From assembly GCA_017631795.1 (NCBI GenBank), contig JAGBSO010000016.1:1-64000 (forward strand): a DNA stretch of 64,000 bases, written 5' to 3'. The number at the start of each line of letters is the position of its first letter. Position 1 is the stretch's first letter. Origin of the DNA: Clostridia bacterium (lineage in GTDB: Bacteria > Bacillota > Clostridia > Oscillospirales > Acutalibacteraceae). A program made the position numbers and the translations under genes. Positions 16,718 through 26,471 of this stretch are shown here, piece by piece. The notes under the pieces were generated by a model. The model was not told the DNA's origin and searched no databases. It was given only the letters and a program-made list of their open reading frames with translations.

Positions 16718-19138
16718 TTACTGATCTCTGTATTCTTCTGTGATATATGCTTCGAAGATGTCGCCTTCCTTGATGTCATTGAATTTGACAAGACCGATAC
16801 CGCATTCGTAACCGGTGTTGACTTCCTTGACATCGTCCTTGAAACGACGGAGTGAATCAATTTCATCTTCTGCGATAACGATACCGTCACGTACAACACG
16901 GATTTTTGCGTTTCTCTGAACCTTACCGTTAAGAACGTAACAACCTGCGATTGTGCCGACTGATGAAATCTTGAATGTGCTTCTGACTTCGATTCTTCCG
17001 AGTTCAACATCTCTGTACTTGGGAGCGAGCATACCCTTGATAGCAGCTTCAACGTCTTCGATACAGTCGTAAATAACCATGTACATACGCATTTCAACCT
17101 TGTCACGCTCTGCGTTTGCAGCAGCAACGGGGTCTGGTCTTACATGGAAACCGATGATGATAGCATTTGATGCGTGAGCGAGCATAACGTCTGACTCATT
17201 GACAGCACCGACACCACCGTGGATAACACGAACACGTACTTCATCATTTGAAAGTTTTTCAAGACTCTGCTTGACAGCTTCAACGCTGCCCTGAACGTCA
17301 GCCTTGACGATGATATTGAGTTCTTTCATTTCACCTGCTTCAATTGTTGAGAAGAGGTTATCAAGAGTAACTTTCTGAACAGAATTGAACTGAGCTTCTT
17401 TTTCCTTCTGCTTTCTCTGTTCAACAAGTTCTCTTGCAAGTCTTTCATCAGAAACTGCGTCAAATGCATCACCTGCATTGGGAGCTTCTGCAAGACCTGC
17501 GATTTCAACAGGAACTGAGGGACCTGCTTCGTCAATCTTCTTGCCCTTGTAGTCAGTCATAACACGGACACGGCCTACTGCTGTACCTGCAACGATGATA
17601 TCGCCTGATCTGAGTGTACCGTTCTGAACAAGAAGTGTTGCGATGGGGCCTCTGCCCTTATCGAGCTTAGCTTCGATAACAATACCCTTTGCTTTTCTGT
17701 TGGGGTTAGCCTTGAGTTCTTTCATTTCTGCAATAAGAAGAACTGATTCAAGGAGCTTATCTATATTCATACCTGTCTTTGCAGATACGGGAACGCAGAT
17801 TGTGTCACCGCCCCATTCTTCGGGAACGATTTCATGCTCTGTGAGCTGCTGAAGAATTCTGTCAGGGTTGACATCGGGTTTATCCATCTTGTTGATAGCA
17901 ACAACAACCTGGATACCTGCAGCCTTTGCATGGTTGATAGCTTCGATTGTCTGAGGCATGATACCGTCGTCAGCAGCAACAACAAGGATTGCGATGTCTG
18001 TAGCCATAGCACCTCTTGCACGCATTGATGTGAAAGCTGCGTGACCGGGAGTATCAAGGAATGTGATTTCTTCGCCGTCAAGATTTACTCTGTAAGCACC
18101 GATATGCTGAGTGATACCGCCTGATTCTGTTGTTGTGACAGATGTGTGTCTGATAGCATCAAGAAGTGATGTCTTACCATGGTCAACGTGACCCATAACA
18201 CATACAACAGGGCTTCTGGGAAGAAGGTTTGCTTCATCGTCTTCTGAATCGTCGATGATTTTGTCTTCGATTGTGACAACAACTTCCTTTTCAACCTTTG
18301 CACCGAGTTCTGTTGCAACGATTTCTGCTGTATCAAAGTCGATTACTTCGTTGATTGAAGCCATGATGCCGTAAAGGAAGAGCTTTTTGATAACTTCTGC
18401 TGCAGTTACTTTAAGACGTGATGCGAGTTCACCTACAGTGATTTCGTCACCGACCTTGATAACGATCTGCTTCTTAGCTCTTTCAGCAGCAATTCTTGCA
18501 AGTCTCTCCTGCTCTGTTTCCTTCTTACCTGAACGCATACCCTGTTTGCGGTACTGCTTTGACTTCTGGTTGATCTTCTGCTTCTTTGCAGTATCTCTGT
18601 CCTTCATTCTTGCATTTTCGGGAGCAATTTCATCGTACTTTTCATTATACTTTTCAAGGTCAATATTTGAACCTCTTGTGTCGATTGTACGCTTGTCACC
18701 CTTTGTTCTTGCCTGAATGGGAGTGTCGTTATTTTTCTTTTCTGCTTTCTTTTCAAAGGGTTTTGCTTCACCCTTCTTTTCAGCAGGCTTGTTGTTCTGA
18801 GGCTGTTTTTCCTTCTGAGCAGGTTTCTTTGCTTCGGGCTTTGCTTCCTTCTTTGCCTCTGCCTTTGTTTCTTCTTCGGGAGCTTTTACTTCTGCAACAG
18901 CTTCCTTCTTGGGTTCTTCTTTCTTTTCGGCTGTAACTCTGAAATATTCATCAAAGCTTTCAACTGATTTGTCCTGAGTGAATGTTTCAAAAACTATATC
19001 AAGCTCTTCATCTGTGAGAGCTGTCTGATGCTTTTTCGGATCTTCAAAATATTTGCCGAGAAGTTCAATAACACCGTTGCTCTTGACATTGAAGTCCTTT
19101 GCAACTTCATGAACTCTGTACTTATTTACCTGTGCCAT
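16718..19138 (-). CDS. infB: Translation initiation factor IF-2
   Basis: 806 aa. Delivers fMet-tRNA to the 30S subunit and promotes subunit joining with GTP. An IF2_N domain fills about 1-50. A long charged linker rich in Lys, Glu and Ala spans about 70-220. A second IF2_N-type domain follows (about 230-280). The G domain has [15 protein letters not shown] (about 314-328), DTPGHAAF and NKMD, and domains 2-4 continue to the C-terminus. AAGGAGG lies upstream of the ATG. It follows ylxQ by 14 bp. Confidence 0.97.
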   Translation of the reverse strand: MAQVNKYRVHEVAKDFNVKSNGVIELLGKYFEDPKKHQTALTDEELDIVFETFTQDKSVESFDEYFRVTAEKKEEPKKEAVAEVKAPEEETKAEAKKEAKPEAKKPAQKEKQPQNNKPAEKKGEAKPFEKKAEKKNNDTPIQARTKGDKRTIDTRGSNIDLEKYNEKYDEIAPENARMKDRDTAKKQKINQKSKQYRKQGMRSGKKETEQERLARIAAERAKKQIVIKVGDEITVGELASRLKVTAAEVIKKLFLYGIMASINEVIDFDTAEIVATELGAKVEKEVVVTIEDKIIDDSEDDEANLLPRSPVVCVMGHVDHGKTSLLDAIRHTSVTTTESGGITQHIGAYRVNLDGEEITFLDTPGHAAFTSMRARGAMATDIAILVVAADDGIMPQTIEAINHAKAAGIQVVVAINKMDKPDVNPDRILQQLTEHEIVPEEWGGDTICVPVSAKTGMNIDKLLESVLLIAEMKELKANPNRKAKGIVIEAKLDKGRGPIATLLVQNGTLRSGDIIVAGTAVGRVRVMTDYKGKKIDEAGPSVPVEIAGLAEAPNAGDAFDAVSDERLARELVEQRKQKEKEAQFNSVQKVTLDNLFSTIEAGEMKELNIIVKADVQGSVEAVKQSLEKLSNDEVRVRVIHGGVGAVNESDVMLAHASNAIIIGFHVRPDPVAAANAERDKVEMRMYMVIYDCIEDVEAAIKGMLAPKYRDVELGRIEVRSTFKISSVGTIAGCYVLNGKVQRNAKIRVVRDGIVIAEDEIDSLRRFKDDVKEVNTGYECGIGLVKFNDIKEGDIFEAYITEEYRDQ

Positions 19139-19152
19139 ATATTGAGTCCTCC

Positions 19153-19446
19153 TTATTTTATTGTTGATAATACGAGATCTTTCAGTCCGCTGTCAATTAC
19201 AGAAAACACTCCTGATTTTTTTCCGATATAAAAACCCATTTCCTGCATTGTAGCGTCTGTTCTTATTACGGGAATTTCATCTGCGAGTTTTGTCATTTCC
19301 TTTTCAAGACGCTCAGATGCGTCTGAAGCAAGAATGACAAGCATTGCTTTTCCGTTTCTGATTGAAGTCTTTACTTCATCATGACCGATGCAAAGTTTTT
19401 TCGCTCTTCTTGAAAGTCCCATTGCATTGAAAAATTTATCCGTCAT
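19153..19446 (-). CDS. ylxQ: YlxQ, L7Ae-like RNA-binding protein
   Basis: 97 aa. L7Ae/L30e/S12e/Gadd45 fold: [19 protein letters not shown] (about 11-29), VILASDAS (about 37-44) and a conserved Gly in EMGFYIGK. Members bind kink-turn RNA; in Bacillus the paralogue sits in the same nusA-infB operon. It overlaps ylxR by 4 bp. Confidence 0.9.
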   Translation of the reverse strand: MTDKFFNAMGLSRRAKKLCIGHDEVKTSIRNGKAMLVILASDASERLEKEMTKLADEIPVIRTDATMQEMGFYIGKKSGVFSVIDSGLKDLVLSTIK

Positions 19447-19709
19447 TTTTCGCCCAGCAACCTTTCTGCTTCTTCATAAACGCTGTCGGGAACGGTTGTT
19501 TCAAAAATTCTTTCAAGTCTTCTTGATTTACGAGCTTTTTTCAGACATTCCGTATCGGGGCATATATATGCGCCTCTGCCGGATTTTTTGCCCACAAGAT
19601 CAAGACTGATATCTCCCTCTGGAGATCTGACAAATCTTACAAGCTCTTTTTTTGTTTTCGATTCATTACAACCGATACATTTGCGCATCGGAACTTTTTT
19701 CTGCTGCAC
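19443..19709 (-). CDS. ylxR: YlxR family RNA-binding protein (RnpM)
   Basis: 88 aa. DUF448/YlxR family, described as a regulator binding the RNase P RNA. Motifs: RKCIGCNESK (about 9-18), LVRFVRSPEG and GRGAYICPD (about 45-53). The start is GTG (19707-19709), chosen because GGAGGT lies about 6 nt upstream and no ATG fits. It sits between nusA and ylxQ as in most Firmicutes. Confidence 0.92.
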   Translation of the reverse strand: MQQKKVPMRKCIGCNESKTKKELVRFVRSPEGDISLDLVGKKSGRGAYICPDTECLKKARKSRRLERIFETTVPDSVYEEAERLLGEK

Positions 19710-19741
19710 CGAAAGACCTCCGTAGATAATTTATTTCAGAA

Positions 19742-20812
19742 TTATAACTGAATCATGGGCTGATAGAAGCCGCTTTCAGGCTTGATGTCAATTTTCCAGC
19801 CTGTGAGTTTTGCTGCAAGACGTGCATTCTGACCCTTGTTACCGATAGCAAGTGAAAGCTGTGTATCGGGAACTGTTACCTGGCATGACTTTACAACATC
19901 ACTGATGATTTCAACATTGAGAATTTCTGCGGGAGCAAGTGCTGCTGCAATAAATTCCGCGGGATTTTCGCTGTATTTTACAATGTCGATCTTTTCGCCG
20001 CCGAGAATTGAAACAATCTTACTTACTCGAGCGCCTCTCTGACCGATACATGAACCAACGGGATCGATATCGGGATCCTTGCTGTAAACTGCAAGCTTTG
20101 TTCTTGAGCCTGCCTCACGTGAAACACCCTTGACTTCGATTGTGCCGTCAAAAATTTCGGGAACTTCCTGTTCGAAAAGTCTCTTTACAAGACCGGGATG
20201 TGTTCTTGAAATCATAGCCTTGGGGCCTTTTTCTGTGCCCTTTACATCAACGATGTAAACCTTGATGAGCTGACCGAGTTCAAATGTTTCACCGGGGATC
20301 TGTTCATTTTTGGGAAGAAGAGCTTCTGATTTACCGATATCAAGAGTAAGATTACCTGTCTTTGTGTCAATGTTTCTTACTGTTGCTGTAACAATTTCCT
20401 GATTACGGCTCTGGAATTCCTGGAGAACCTGTTCATGCTCAATTTCTCTGATGCCCTGACGAAGAACGTGTTTTACAGTCTGAGCTGCAATTCTGCCGAA
20501 GTCATTGATTTCAAGATCAATTTCAACAACATCATCAGTAACAGCACCTGCTCTGTATTGCTGTGCTTCATCAACACTGATTTCAATTGCAGGATCCATA
20601 ACATCATCTTCTGTGGGAACAACGGTCTTTCTCATGTAAAGACGAACTGAATATTCTTCGGGATTGATATCGCAGAAGATTCCTTCCTTTGTTCCGTAGT
20701 TATGACCTGCTGCAATAACGAATGCATTTGCAATTTTATCGTAAATTGCGTTTGATGAAATATTTCTTTCTTTCTGAAGCGCAGAGACTGCTTCAAAAAA
20801 CTCTCTATCCAT
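19742..20812 (-). CDS. nusA: Transcription termination/antitermination factor NusA
   Basis: 356 aa, the short Firmicutes form without the C-terminal acidic repeats of E. coli. The N-terminal RNA polymerase-binding domain spans about 1-125. An S1 domain follows (VTATVRNIDTKTGNLTLDIG, about 136-155). Two KH domains come next, with GSCIGQRGARV (about 254-264) and LAIGNKGQNARLAAKL (about 323-338). It influences pausing and intrinsic termination, which is relevant to the terminator-like hairpin in this operon's own leader. Confidence 0.96.
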   Translation of the reverse strand: MDREFFEAVSALQKERNISSNAIYDKIANAFVIAAGHNYGTKEGIFCDINPEEYSVRLYMRKTVVPTEDDVMDPAIEISVDEAQQYRAGAVTDDVVEIDLEINDFGRIAAQTVKHVLRQGIREIEHEQVLQEFQSRNQEIVTATVRNIDTKTGNLTLDIGKSEALLPKNEQIPGETFELGQLIKVYIVDVKGTEKGPKAMISRTHPGLVKRLFEQEVPEIFDGTIEVKGVSREAGSRTKLAVYSKDPDIDPVGSCIGQRGARVSKIVSILGGEKIDIVKYSENPAEFIAAALAPAEILNVEIISDVVKSCQVTVPDTQLSLAIGNKGQNARLAAKLTGWKIDIKPESGFYQPMIQL

Positions 20813-20858
20813 TTTTTCCTGTCATCCTTTCTGTACTGTATAAAATGATTTATTTTAC

Positions 20859-21335
20859 TTAATTGAATCCGGGGAAATCATCGGCTCTTACCCATGAAGT
20901 TTCTTTTCTGTTCACTTCAAGAGATTTGCCGTCGCCATATGAAACGGTAAGTACGCCGTTTTCGTATTTTTCGAGTATGCCGTGGAATTCTTTTATTCCG
21001 TCAACGGCTCTCGGGAGCTTGAGCATGATTTTTTCGCCCACATATTTCACGAAATGTTCGTCAGCAACAAGATCACGTTCAATACCGGGTGAAGAAACCT
21101 GCAGATTATAGCTCTGCTCAATGGGATCAAGTCTGTCAAGCGGTTCTTCGATTGCATGACTCATATTGACGCAGTCATCGATTTCAATTCCGCCTTCTTT
21201 GTCAATGAAAATTCTGAGATACCAGTTTGCGCCTTCTTTCTGAAAACGTACATCCCAAAGGACGAGTCCCAGAGAATCAGCGATCGGTTTTGCAATGTCA
21301 CGGACTATTGCAACTGTGTTTTTCTTTTCAGCCAA
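20859..21335 (-). CDS. rimP: Ribosome maturation factor RimP
   Basis: 158 aa from a TTG start at 21333-21335. The longer frame upstream has the ribosome binding site GGAGGT inside it, 7 nt before this TTG, and 158 aa is the normal family length. RimP assists 30S assembly. Motifs: LGLVLWDVRFQKEG, WYLRIFIDKEGGI, YNLQVSSPGIERDL (about 77-90) and the C-terminal SH3-like part. First gene of the operon, which runs to maf. Confidence 0.93.
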   Translation of the reverse strand: MAEKKNTVAIVRDIAKPIADSLGLVLWDVRFQKEGANWYLRIFIDKEGGIEIDDCVNMSHAIEEPLDRLDPIEQSYNLQVSSPGIERDLVADEHFVKYVGEKIMLKLPRAVDGIKEFHGILEKYENGVLTVSYGDGKSLEVNRKETSWVRADDFPGFN

Positions 21336-21360
21336 AACAAGACCTCCGTTCATCTTTTCC

Positions 21361-21415
21361 TGATAGCAAAACAAAAGAGCGAGGCTCGCCTCGCTCAAGT
21401 AAAATCATACTATCA
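21361..21415 (-). promoter_or_regulatory. Terminator-like hairpin in the rimP leader
   Basis: Between the promoter (21425-21453) and the rimP start lies GAGCGAGGC-GA-GCCTCGCTC (21377-21396 on this strand) followed directly by TTTTGTTTT. That is a full intrinsic terminator about 20 nt after the predicted transcription start. Flanking TGATAG and CTATCA (21410-21415 and 21361-21366) can pair outside it. It could attenuate the whole translation operon; I see no tRNA- or ligand-binding motif. Confidence 0.65.
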
Positions 21416-21424
21416 CTGTGAGTT

Positions 21425-21453
21425 ATTATACCACCAATCGCAGTTTATTTCAA
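21425..21453 (-). promoter_or_regulatory. Sigma-A promoter of the rimP-maf operon
   Basis: -35 TTGAAA (21448-21453), 17-nt spacer, -10 TATAAT (21425-21430). Divergent from the mreB promoter. Confidence 0.8.
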
Positions 21454-21506
21454 GCTTTTTTTCAATTTTTATGTTAAAATTTCTTACAAAAAAATATAAA
21501 ATCCAC

Positions 21507-21535
21507 TTGTAATATTTAGAAATAAAAGCTATAAT
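21507..21535 (+). promoter_or_regulatory. Sigma-A promoter of the mreB operon
   Basis: -35 TTGTAA (21507-21512), 17-nt spacer, -10 TATAAT (21530-21535). It is about 205 bp upstream of mreB with a repeat element in between. Confidence 0.65.
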
Positions 21536-21556
21536 AAAGTGATTAAGTGTTTCGGT

Positions 21557-21714
21557 AAACAATAATTTAGCGGTGTTAAATTATTGTAGTGGAAAATTGA
21601 AAATTGAAAGTTGAAAATGAATAGAGCGAAGCGGAACAAGTGCGAAGCACTTCCGAAACTTTCCATTTTCCATTCTCAACTTTCCATTTGAGCGAAGCGA
21701 TAAATTATTATTCA
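21557..21714 (+). repeat. Inverted-end element, A/G-rich variant (copy 2), in the mreB leader
   Basis: Begins TAAACAATAATTTA (21557-21570) and ends with a decayed TAAATTATTATTCA (21701-21714). It has an internal terminal hairpin, then GGAAAATTGAAAATTG tracts facing CATTTTCCATTCTCAAC tracts, with the small AAGTGCGAAGCACTT hairpin between. It is almost identical to 1-140 in the opposite orientation. It lies between the mreB promoter and start codon. Confidence 0.8.
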
Positions 21715-21740
21715 AAATCTGAAATTTCAAGGTGATAATC

Positions 21741-22736
21741 ATGTTATTTTCACAGGACATAGGCATAGATCTCGGAACATCAAACACCATAGTATATGCA
21801 AAGGGCAAGGGAATCATCATAAGAGAGCCGTCAGTTGTTGCTCTTGATGTAAAAGAAACACCATCAAGAGTTGTTGCCGTAGGTTCGGAAGCAAAAACAA
21901 TGATAGGCAGAACACCCGGTTCAATAACTGCAGAAAAACCGCTCAAGAAAGGTGTTATTGCCGACTATGAAATGACTGCTGATATGCTCCGTGCACTCAT
22001 AAAAAAAGCTCAGGGCAATTCTCCTTTCAACAGAGCAAGAGTTATGCTCTGCATTCCGTCAGGTGTTACTGAAGTTGAAAGAAGAGCTGTTCATGATGCG
22101 GCAAGAAATGCAGGTGCAAGATACGTAAGCCTTATAGAAGTTCCCATGGCTGCTGCAATCGGTGCAGGACTTCCCGTAAGTGAACCCGTAGGCAGCATGA
22201 TTGCCGATCTTGGAGCAGGTACAAGCGAAGTTGCCGTTGTTTCACTCGGTGACATCGTTTCGTCAAATTCTGTCCGTGTGGGCGGAGATGATATGGATGA
22301 AGCCATCATTTCATACATAAGAAGAAAACACAATCTTCTCATCGGTGCAAGAACTGCAGAAGACATCAAAATAAAAATCGGATCTGCATTCCCTTATGAC
22401 GGTGAAGCTGCAATAAATATCAAAGGCAGAAATCTTATTGACGGTCTGCCGAAGAATGTTGAAATCACATCTGCGGAAGTTCGTGAAGCAGTTTCGGACT
22501 GCGTCAATCAGATTGTGGATATGATCTGTGACACTCTTGAAAAAACACCTCCCGAACTTGCATCAGATATTCTTGACAGAGGCATAACTCTCACAGGCGG
22601 CGGTGCATTACTCCGCGGTATAGATAAACTCATTTCTCAGGTCACAAAAATGCCCGTCAGAATCTGCAAAGATCCCCTTGACTGTGTTGCTCAGGGTACA
22701 GGCAGATGTCTGGAAAAAAATATTCTCGGTCTTTAA
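21741..22736 (+). CDS. mreB: Rod shape-determining protein MreB
   Basis: 331 aa. Actin-like filament protein that organises cell-wall synthesis under the membrane. The phosphate-1 loop is [19 protein letters not shown] at the N-terminus, with [15 protein letters not shown] (phosphate 2) at about 155-169 and [10 protein letters not shown] (adenosine motif) near 287. The ATG at 21741 is chosen over an upstream GTG because AAGGTG precedes it. First gene of mreB-mreC-mreD-PBP2-minD. Confidence 0.96.
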   Translation: MLFSQDIGIDLGTSNTIVYAKGKGIIIREPSVVALDVKETPSRVVAVGSEAKTMIGRTPGSITAEKPLKKGVIADYEMTADMLRALIKKAQGNSPFNRARVMLCIPSGVTEVERRAVHDAARNAGARYVSLIEVPMAAAIGAGLPVSEPVGSMIADLGAGTSEVAVVSLGDIVSSNSVRVGGDDMDEAIISYIRRKHNLLIGARTAEDIKIKIGSAFPYDGEAAINIKGRNLIDGLPKNVEITSAEVREAVSDCVNQIVDMICDTLEKTPPELASDILDRGITLTGGGALLRGIDKLISQVTKMPVRICKDPLDCVAQGTGRCLEKNILGL

Positions 22737-22748
22737 GGAAAAACAGTT

Positions 22749-23606
22749 ATGAAAAACTTTTTCAGAAGCATCAGATTCAAAGTTATAATCTGTATACTTG
22801 CAGCGTTGCTGGCAGGAGTTTTCCTGGCGGCGTTCACAAGTGATGCTGTTTCTCCCGTAACAAGCATAGCAGGTGTTATTTACACTCCCGTACAGAAAGT
22901 TGCAAACTTCATTGCAAACAAAACACAGGACTGGAAAGGCTCTTTTGTTTCATCATCTGTCTACAAAGATAAAATCGAAGAACTGGAAAGTGAAGCAATC
23001 GAATACAACGAACAGCTCGTTGACTACGAAAGAACAAAGCAGAAACTTGCCGCATACGAAGAATTCCTGAAAGTCAGAGAAGATAATCCTGACTATGAAT
23101 TCTGCGCAGCATCAATCATAACACGAAACACAGCAGATGTATACGATTCTTTCACTCTTGACAAGGGTACAGCAGACGGTGTTTCCGTCAACGATCCCGT
23201 AATTTACGGAAACAATATTGTCGGTCTTGTAAAAGAAGCGGGTGCCACAACGTGTGTTGTAAAAACAATTCTTGACCCGACTCTCAACATAAGTGTTTAC
23301 GAAATAAAATCAAGAGAAAACGGCTATTCCAACACAACTGCGGCACTTTCCTATGACGGTCTGTGCAAAATTTCAGGTCTGTCAAAAGATACTGCAGTTG
23401 CTCCAGGAGGTATTGTCTGCACCTCAGGTCTTGGCGGAATATTCCCCCGTGACCTTACAGTCGGCACAATCACAGCCATGAAAAATGAAGACACAGATTT
23501 TTCCGTTTACGGAATCATCGAACCCGCAGTTGATGTAAGAACTCTCAATGATGTGTTTATCATCACATCATTTGCAGAACTTACCGCAGAAGAAGTGACA
23601 GGATAA
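22749..23606 (+). CDS. mreC: Rod shape-determining protein MreC
   Basis: 285 aa. A bitopic scaffold linking MreB to cell-wall enzymes. One N-terminal membrane segment (about 10-30), a coiled coil (about 68-110, EELESEAIEYNEQLVDYERT) and the beta-rich extracellular domain with VYDSFTLDKGTADGVSVND and GGIFPRDLTVGTI. It begins 12 bp after mreB. Its TAA stop codon is the first triplet of repeat copy C, which separates it from mreD. Confidence 0.94.
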   Translation: MKNFFRSIRFKVIICILAALLAGVFLAAFTSDAVSPVTSIAGVIYTPVQKVANFIANKTQDWKGSFVSSSVYKDKIEELESEAIEYNEQLVDYERTKQKLAAYEEFLKVREDNPDYEFCAASIITRNTADVYDSFTLDKGTADGVSVNDPVIYGNNIVGLVKEAGATTCVVKTILDPTLNISVYEIKSRENGYSNTTAALSYDGLCKISGLSKDTAVAPGGIVCTSGLGGIFPRDLTVGTITAMKNEDTDFSVYGIIEPAVDVRTLNDVFIITSFAELTAEEVTG

Positions 23607-23792
23607 ACAATAATTTATTGGTATATTCGCAGTATTTATAATTAAACTCGTAGGGGCGTTGTCCCCAACGCCCGCTGCGAAGCAGAACGGCTTGCCGTTA
23701 AATTTTCCTGTGGAAAATGCACTGTCGTGCCGGGCGTTGAGGACAACGCCCCTACAAGATGCCATTTAATTTATTTGATAAATTATTGTTTA
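23604..23792 (-). repeat. Inverted-end hairpin element, copy C, between mreC and mreD
   Basis: Starts TAAACAATAATTTA (mreC stop included) and ends TAAATTATTGTTTA (23779-23792). The core from GTAGGGGCG to CGCCCCTAC has stems GGGCGTTG/CAACGCCC, CTGC/GCAG, AACGGC/GCCGTT, TTTTCC/GGAAAA, GCAC/GTGC and GGGCGTTG/CAACGCCC. Its right flank is the reverse complement of copy A's left flank, so the whole element is inverted relative to A. Confidence 0.85.
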
Positions 23793-23818
23793 ATAAAACA
23801 AATCAACGAGGATAAAAC

Positions 23819-24367
23819 ATGTTCCGTTTTGAAAGCTTACCCGTAATTTTCAAAAGAATATTGCTGTTTCTGTTTGTGCTGATTTTTGCGGCACTTCAGA
23901 ATACAGACGGTTTGCTGCCCTGCATTTTCGATGCAAGGTTCTTTATTCTTATACCTCTTATTGTTGCAATCGGCATGTGTGAGGGCGAAATTGCAGGACT
24001 TTTGTACGGAATTCTTGCAGGTGGCTGCTGGGATGTATGCAGCGGAGGAATTGACGGATTCCACACATTTTTACTGGCACTCATCGGCGTTTTATCCGGA
24101 CTTCTTGTGCGTTTCTTTATGAGAAACAAGCTCCTGACGCAGTACTGCATCTGCGCAGTTTCCGCATTCACTCACTGCGTCCTTTACTGGCTGATTTCAG
24201 TCTATATCCCCGTGGGCGACAACGGTTACAGCAAACTGCTGACTTTCTATCTTCCGTCAGCAGTAATCACAACTGCAATATCATTTATCATTTATTATAT
24301 TATCAGAACAATCTGTTACAAGCTTCAGGAAAAGGAAGCAAAAATCAATCAAAGCGTGGTGAAATGA
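23819..24367 (+). CDS. mreD: Rod shape-determining protein MreD
   Basis: 182 aa integral membrane protein, typical MreD length, with about five membrane segments (about 10-28, 38-60, 70-95, 105-125, 140-165). GEIAGLLYGILAGGCWDV (about 55-72) is a recognisable MreD-type segment. It follows mreC but is separated by a 189-bp repeat. The PBP2 gene begins 1 bp after its stop. Confidence 0.88.
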   Translation: MFRFESLPVIFKRILLFLFVLIFAALQNTDGLLPCIFDARFFILIPLIVAIGMCEGEIAGLLYGILAGGCWDVCSGGIDGFHTFLLALIGVLSGLLVRFFMRNKLLTQYCICAVSAFTHCVLYWLISVYIPVGDNGYSKLLTFYLPSAVITTAISFIIYYIIRTICYKLQEKEAKINQSVVK

Positions 24368-24368
24368 T

Positions 24369-26456
24369 TTGAAACACAGGAATCATACCAGAACCAATAT
24401 TCTGTTGATTCTTTTCATTGCAACAATCGTTATATATTCCACTGTTCTTTCATACACTGTTTTATCCGACAACGGAAAAAACGGTGAAAATGCTGTGCGC
24501 AAATACGACATTACCGTCGATGCACCAAGAGGTGAAATCCTTGACAGAAACGGTATGACACTTGTTTCAAACAGACAGGGCAACAGTATAAAATTCAATG
24601 CTGCAATTTTCCCGTCAAGACAATCAGACAGAAACAGAATCATTGCATCACTGATTGAACTCTGCGAATCAAAAAACGAAAAATGGACCGATAATCTTCC
24701 CATCGAATACAACGAAAACGGAGTTCTTATTTTTTCAGAAGGCAGAGATAATGATATAAAAGCACTCAAACATAAAAACATGCTCAATCTCAATTCATAC
24801 GCAACAGCAGAAAACTGCCTTGATGCACTTATAGACATGTATTCACTCGGTGAATTCGACAAGGTGACTGCAAGAAAAATCGCTTCCGTCTGCTATGAAA
24901 TGTGGAGAACAGGATATTCAATTTCCGTTCCTTACACTTTTGCGGAAGATGTTTCCAGCGAAACAGTTTCTATTATAAAAGAAAAAAATCAGTTTTTTCA
25001 GGGTGTTGAAACAGAAGTTGACACATACCGTGAATTTACAGACGGCACAATTGCTCCGCATATAATCGGCATAACAGGAATAATCAGCAACGAAGAATAC
25101 AACAGTTATTCAGAAAAACTGACCGAAAAAATCGAAAACGGTGATTACACAGAAAATGAGATAAATCTGCTCAATCTCAATGCATATTCACTCATCGATC
25201 ATGTGGGCAAATTCGGTATTGAAGGCGCACTGGAAGAAGATCTCCGCGGCGAAAAAGGTATCAAGACAATAAGCATAGATAATGACGGCAATATTTCTTC
25301 GCAATACACCGTTATTCCGAAACAAGGCAATACAGTCACACTCACAATAGATTCAGGTCTTCAGCGTGTGGCTCAGAATTCACTTGAAAACAGAATCCTT
25401 GAACTCACATCAGAATCAGGTCTGCCTCCCGCAGGTGCAGTTGCTGTTATCGATGTTGACACAGGCGAAGTTCTCGCAAGTGCATCATACCCGTCATACA
25501 ACCTTTCCGAATATTTTGAAAAATACAACGAACTTCTCAAGGCAGACGGTTCTCCTCTTATCAACCGTGTTCTGCAGAGTACCTATGAACCCGGTTCAAC
25601 AATGAAGCTTTCCACAGCTCTTGCAGGTCTTGAAGAAAATGTAATTGATTCCGAATCTGAATTTTACTGCAACAGTGAATTCCAGTATTACGATGTCAGA
25701 TTCTCCTGCCTTGATGCTCACGGCAATCTTGATGTTGTTACAGGTATTGAAAAATCATGTAACATCTATTTCTACAATGTCAGCAATCTGCTGGGCATTG
25801 ACGTCATGAACGAATACAGCAAAAAACTCGGTCTCGGTGAAAAAACAGGTGTCGAACTCTCTGAAGCAAAGGGTATTCTTGCAGGACGAGCATACAGACA
25901 GTCAATCGGTTCAACATGGCAGATGGGTGACACGATCCAGGCAGGTATCGGTCAGTCTGATAACCTTTTCACAATCATCCAGCTTGCAAACTACGGCGCA
26001 ACAATAGCAAACAACGGAACCCGTTACAAATGTCACTATGTAAAATATATCATGGATGCAGACCACAGCAATGTTGTTTCCGAAACACAGCCCGAAGTTG
26101 TGGAAAAAACAGATTTTTCACAGAAATCAATTGATATTGTAAAACAAGGTATGCTTGCTGTTACAACAACAGGCTCATGTAAATCTGCTTTTCTGGGAAT
26201 TACAGAAAAAGTTGGCGCAAAAACAGGTACAACACAGGTCAAACGAATAATTGACGGAAAGACTGTCAAGGGTAATAACGGTCTTAACGTATCTTTCGCA
26301 CCCTTTGATGAGCCTGAAATTGCAATTGCAGTCATCATCGAAAACGTTGACAGCGGTACTGCAACAGCTACCGTTGCTGCAGATATCTATGACTACTACT
26401 TCTCAACAAAAAATCAGATTTCTTCTCAGCAGCCGTCAAATGAACTGCTCAGATAA
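24369..26456 (+). CDS. mrdA: Class B penicillin-binding protein, PBP2/MrdA type
   Basis: 695 aa. Monofunctional DD-transpeptidase of the elongation machinery by context (mreBCD). N-terminal membrane anchor at about 10-30, then the PBP dimerisation domain with TVDAPRGEILDRNG (about 49-62). The transpeptidase domain has the active-site SxxK in EPGSTMKLS (about 409-417), SCN (about 461-463) and KTGT (about 618-621). The start is TTG (24369), set by a 1-bp gap after mreD and protein length. SpoVD/FtsI-type function is less likely given the neighbours. Confidence 0.9.
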   Translation: MKHRNHTRTNILLILFIATIVIYSTVLSYTVLSDNGKNGENAVRKYDITVDAPRGEILDRNGMTLVSNRQGNSIKFNAAIFPSRQSDRNRIIASLIELCESKNEKWTDNLPIEYNENGVLIFSEGRDNDIKALKHKNMLNLNSYATAENCLDALIDMYSLGEFDKVTARKIASVCYEMWRTGYSISVPYTFAEDVSSETVSIIKEKNQFFQGVETEVDTYREFTDGTIAPHIIGITGIISNEEYNSYSEKLTEKIENGDYTENEINLLNLNAYSLIDHVGKFGIEGALEEDLRGEKGIKTISIDNDGNISSQYTVIPKQGNTVTLTIDSGLQRVAQNSLENRILELTSESGLPPAGAVAVIDVDTGEVLASASYPSYNLSEYFEKYNELLKADGSPLINRVLQSTYEPGSTMKLSTALAGLEENVIDSESEFYCNSEFQYYDVRFSCLDAHGNLDVVTGIEKSCNIYFYNVSNLLGIDVMNEYSKKLGLGEKTGVELSEAKGILAGRAYRQSIGSTWQMGDTIQAGIGQSDNLFTIIQLANYGATIANNGTRYKCHYVKYIMDADHSNVVSETQPEVVEKTDFSQKSIDIVKQGMLAVTTTGSCKSAFLGITEKVGAKTGTTQVKRIIDGKTVKGNNGLNVSFAPFDEPEIAIAVIIENVDSGTATATVAADIYDYYFSTKNQISSQQPSNELLR

Positions 26457-26471
26457 ACGGAGGATAATAAT

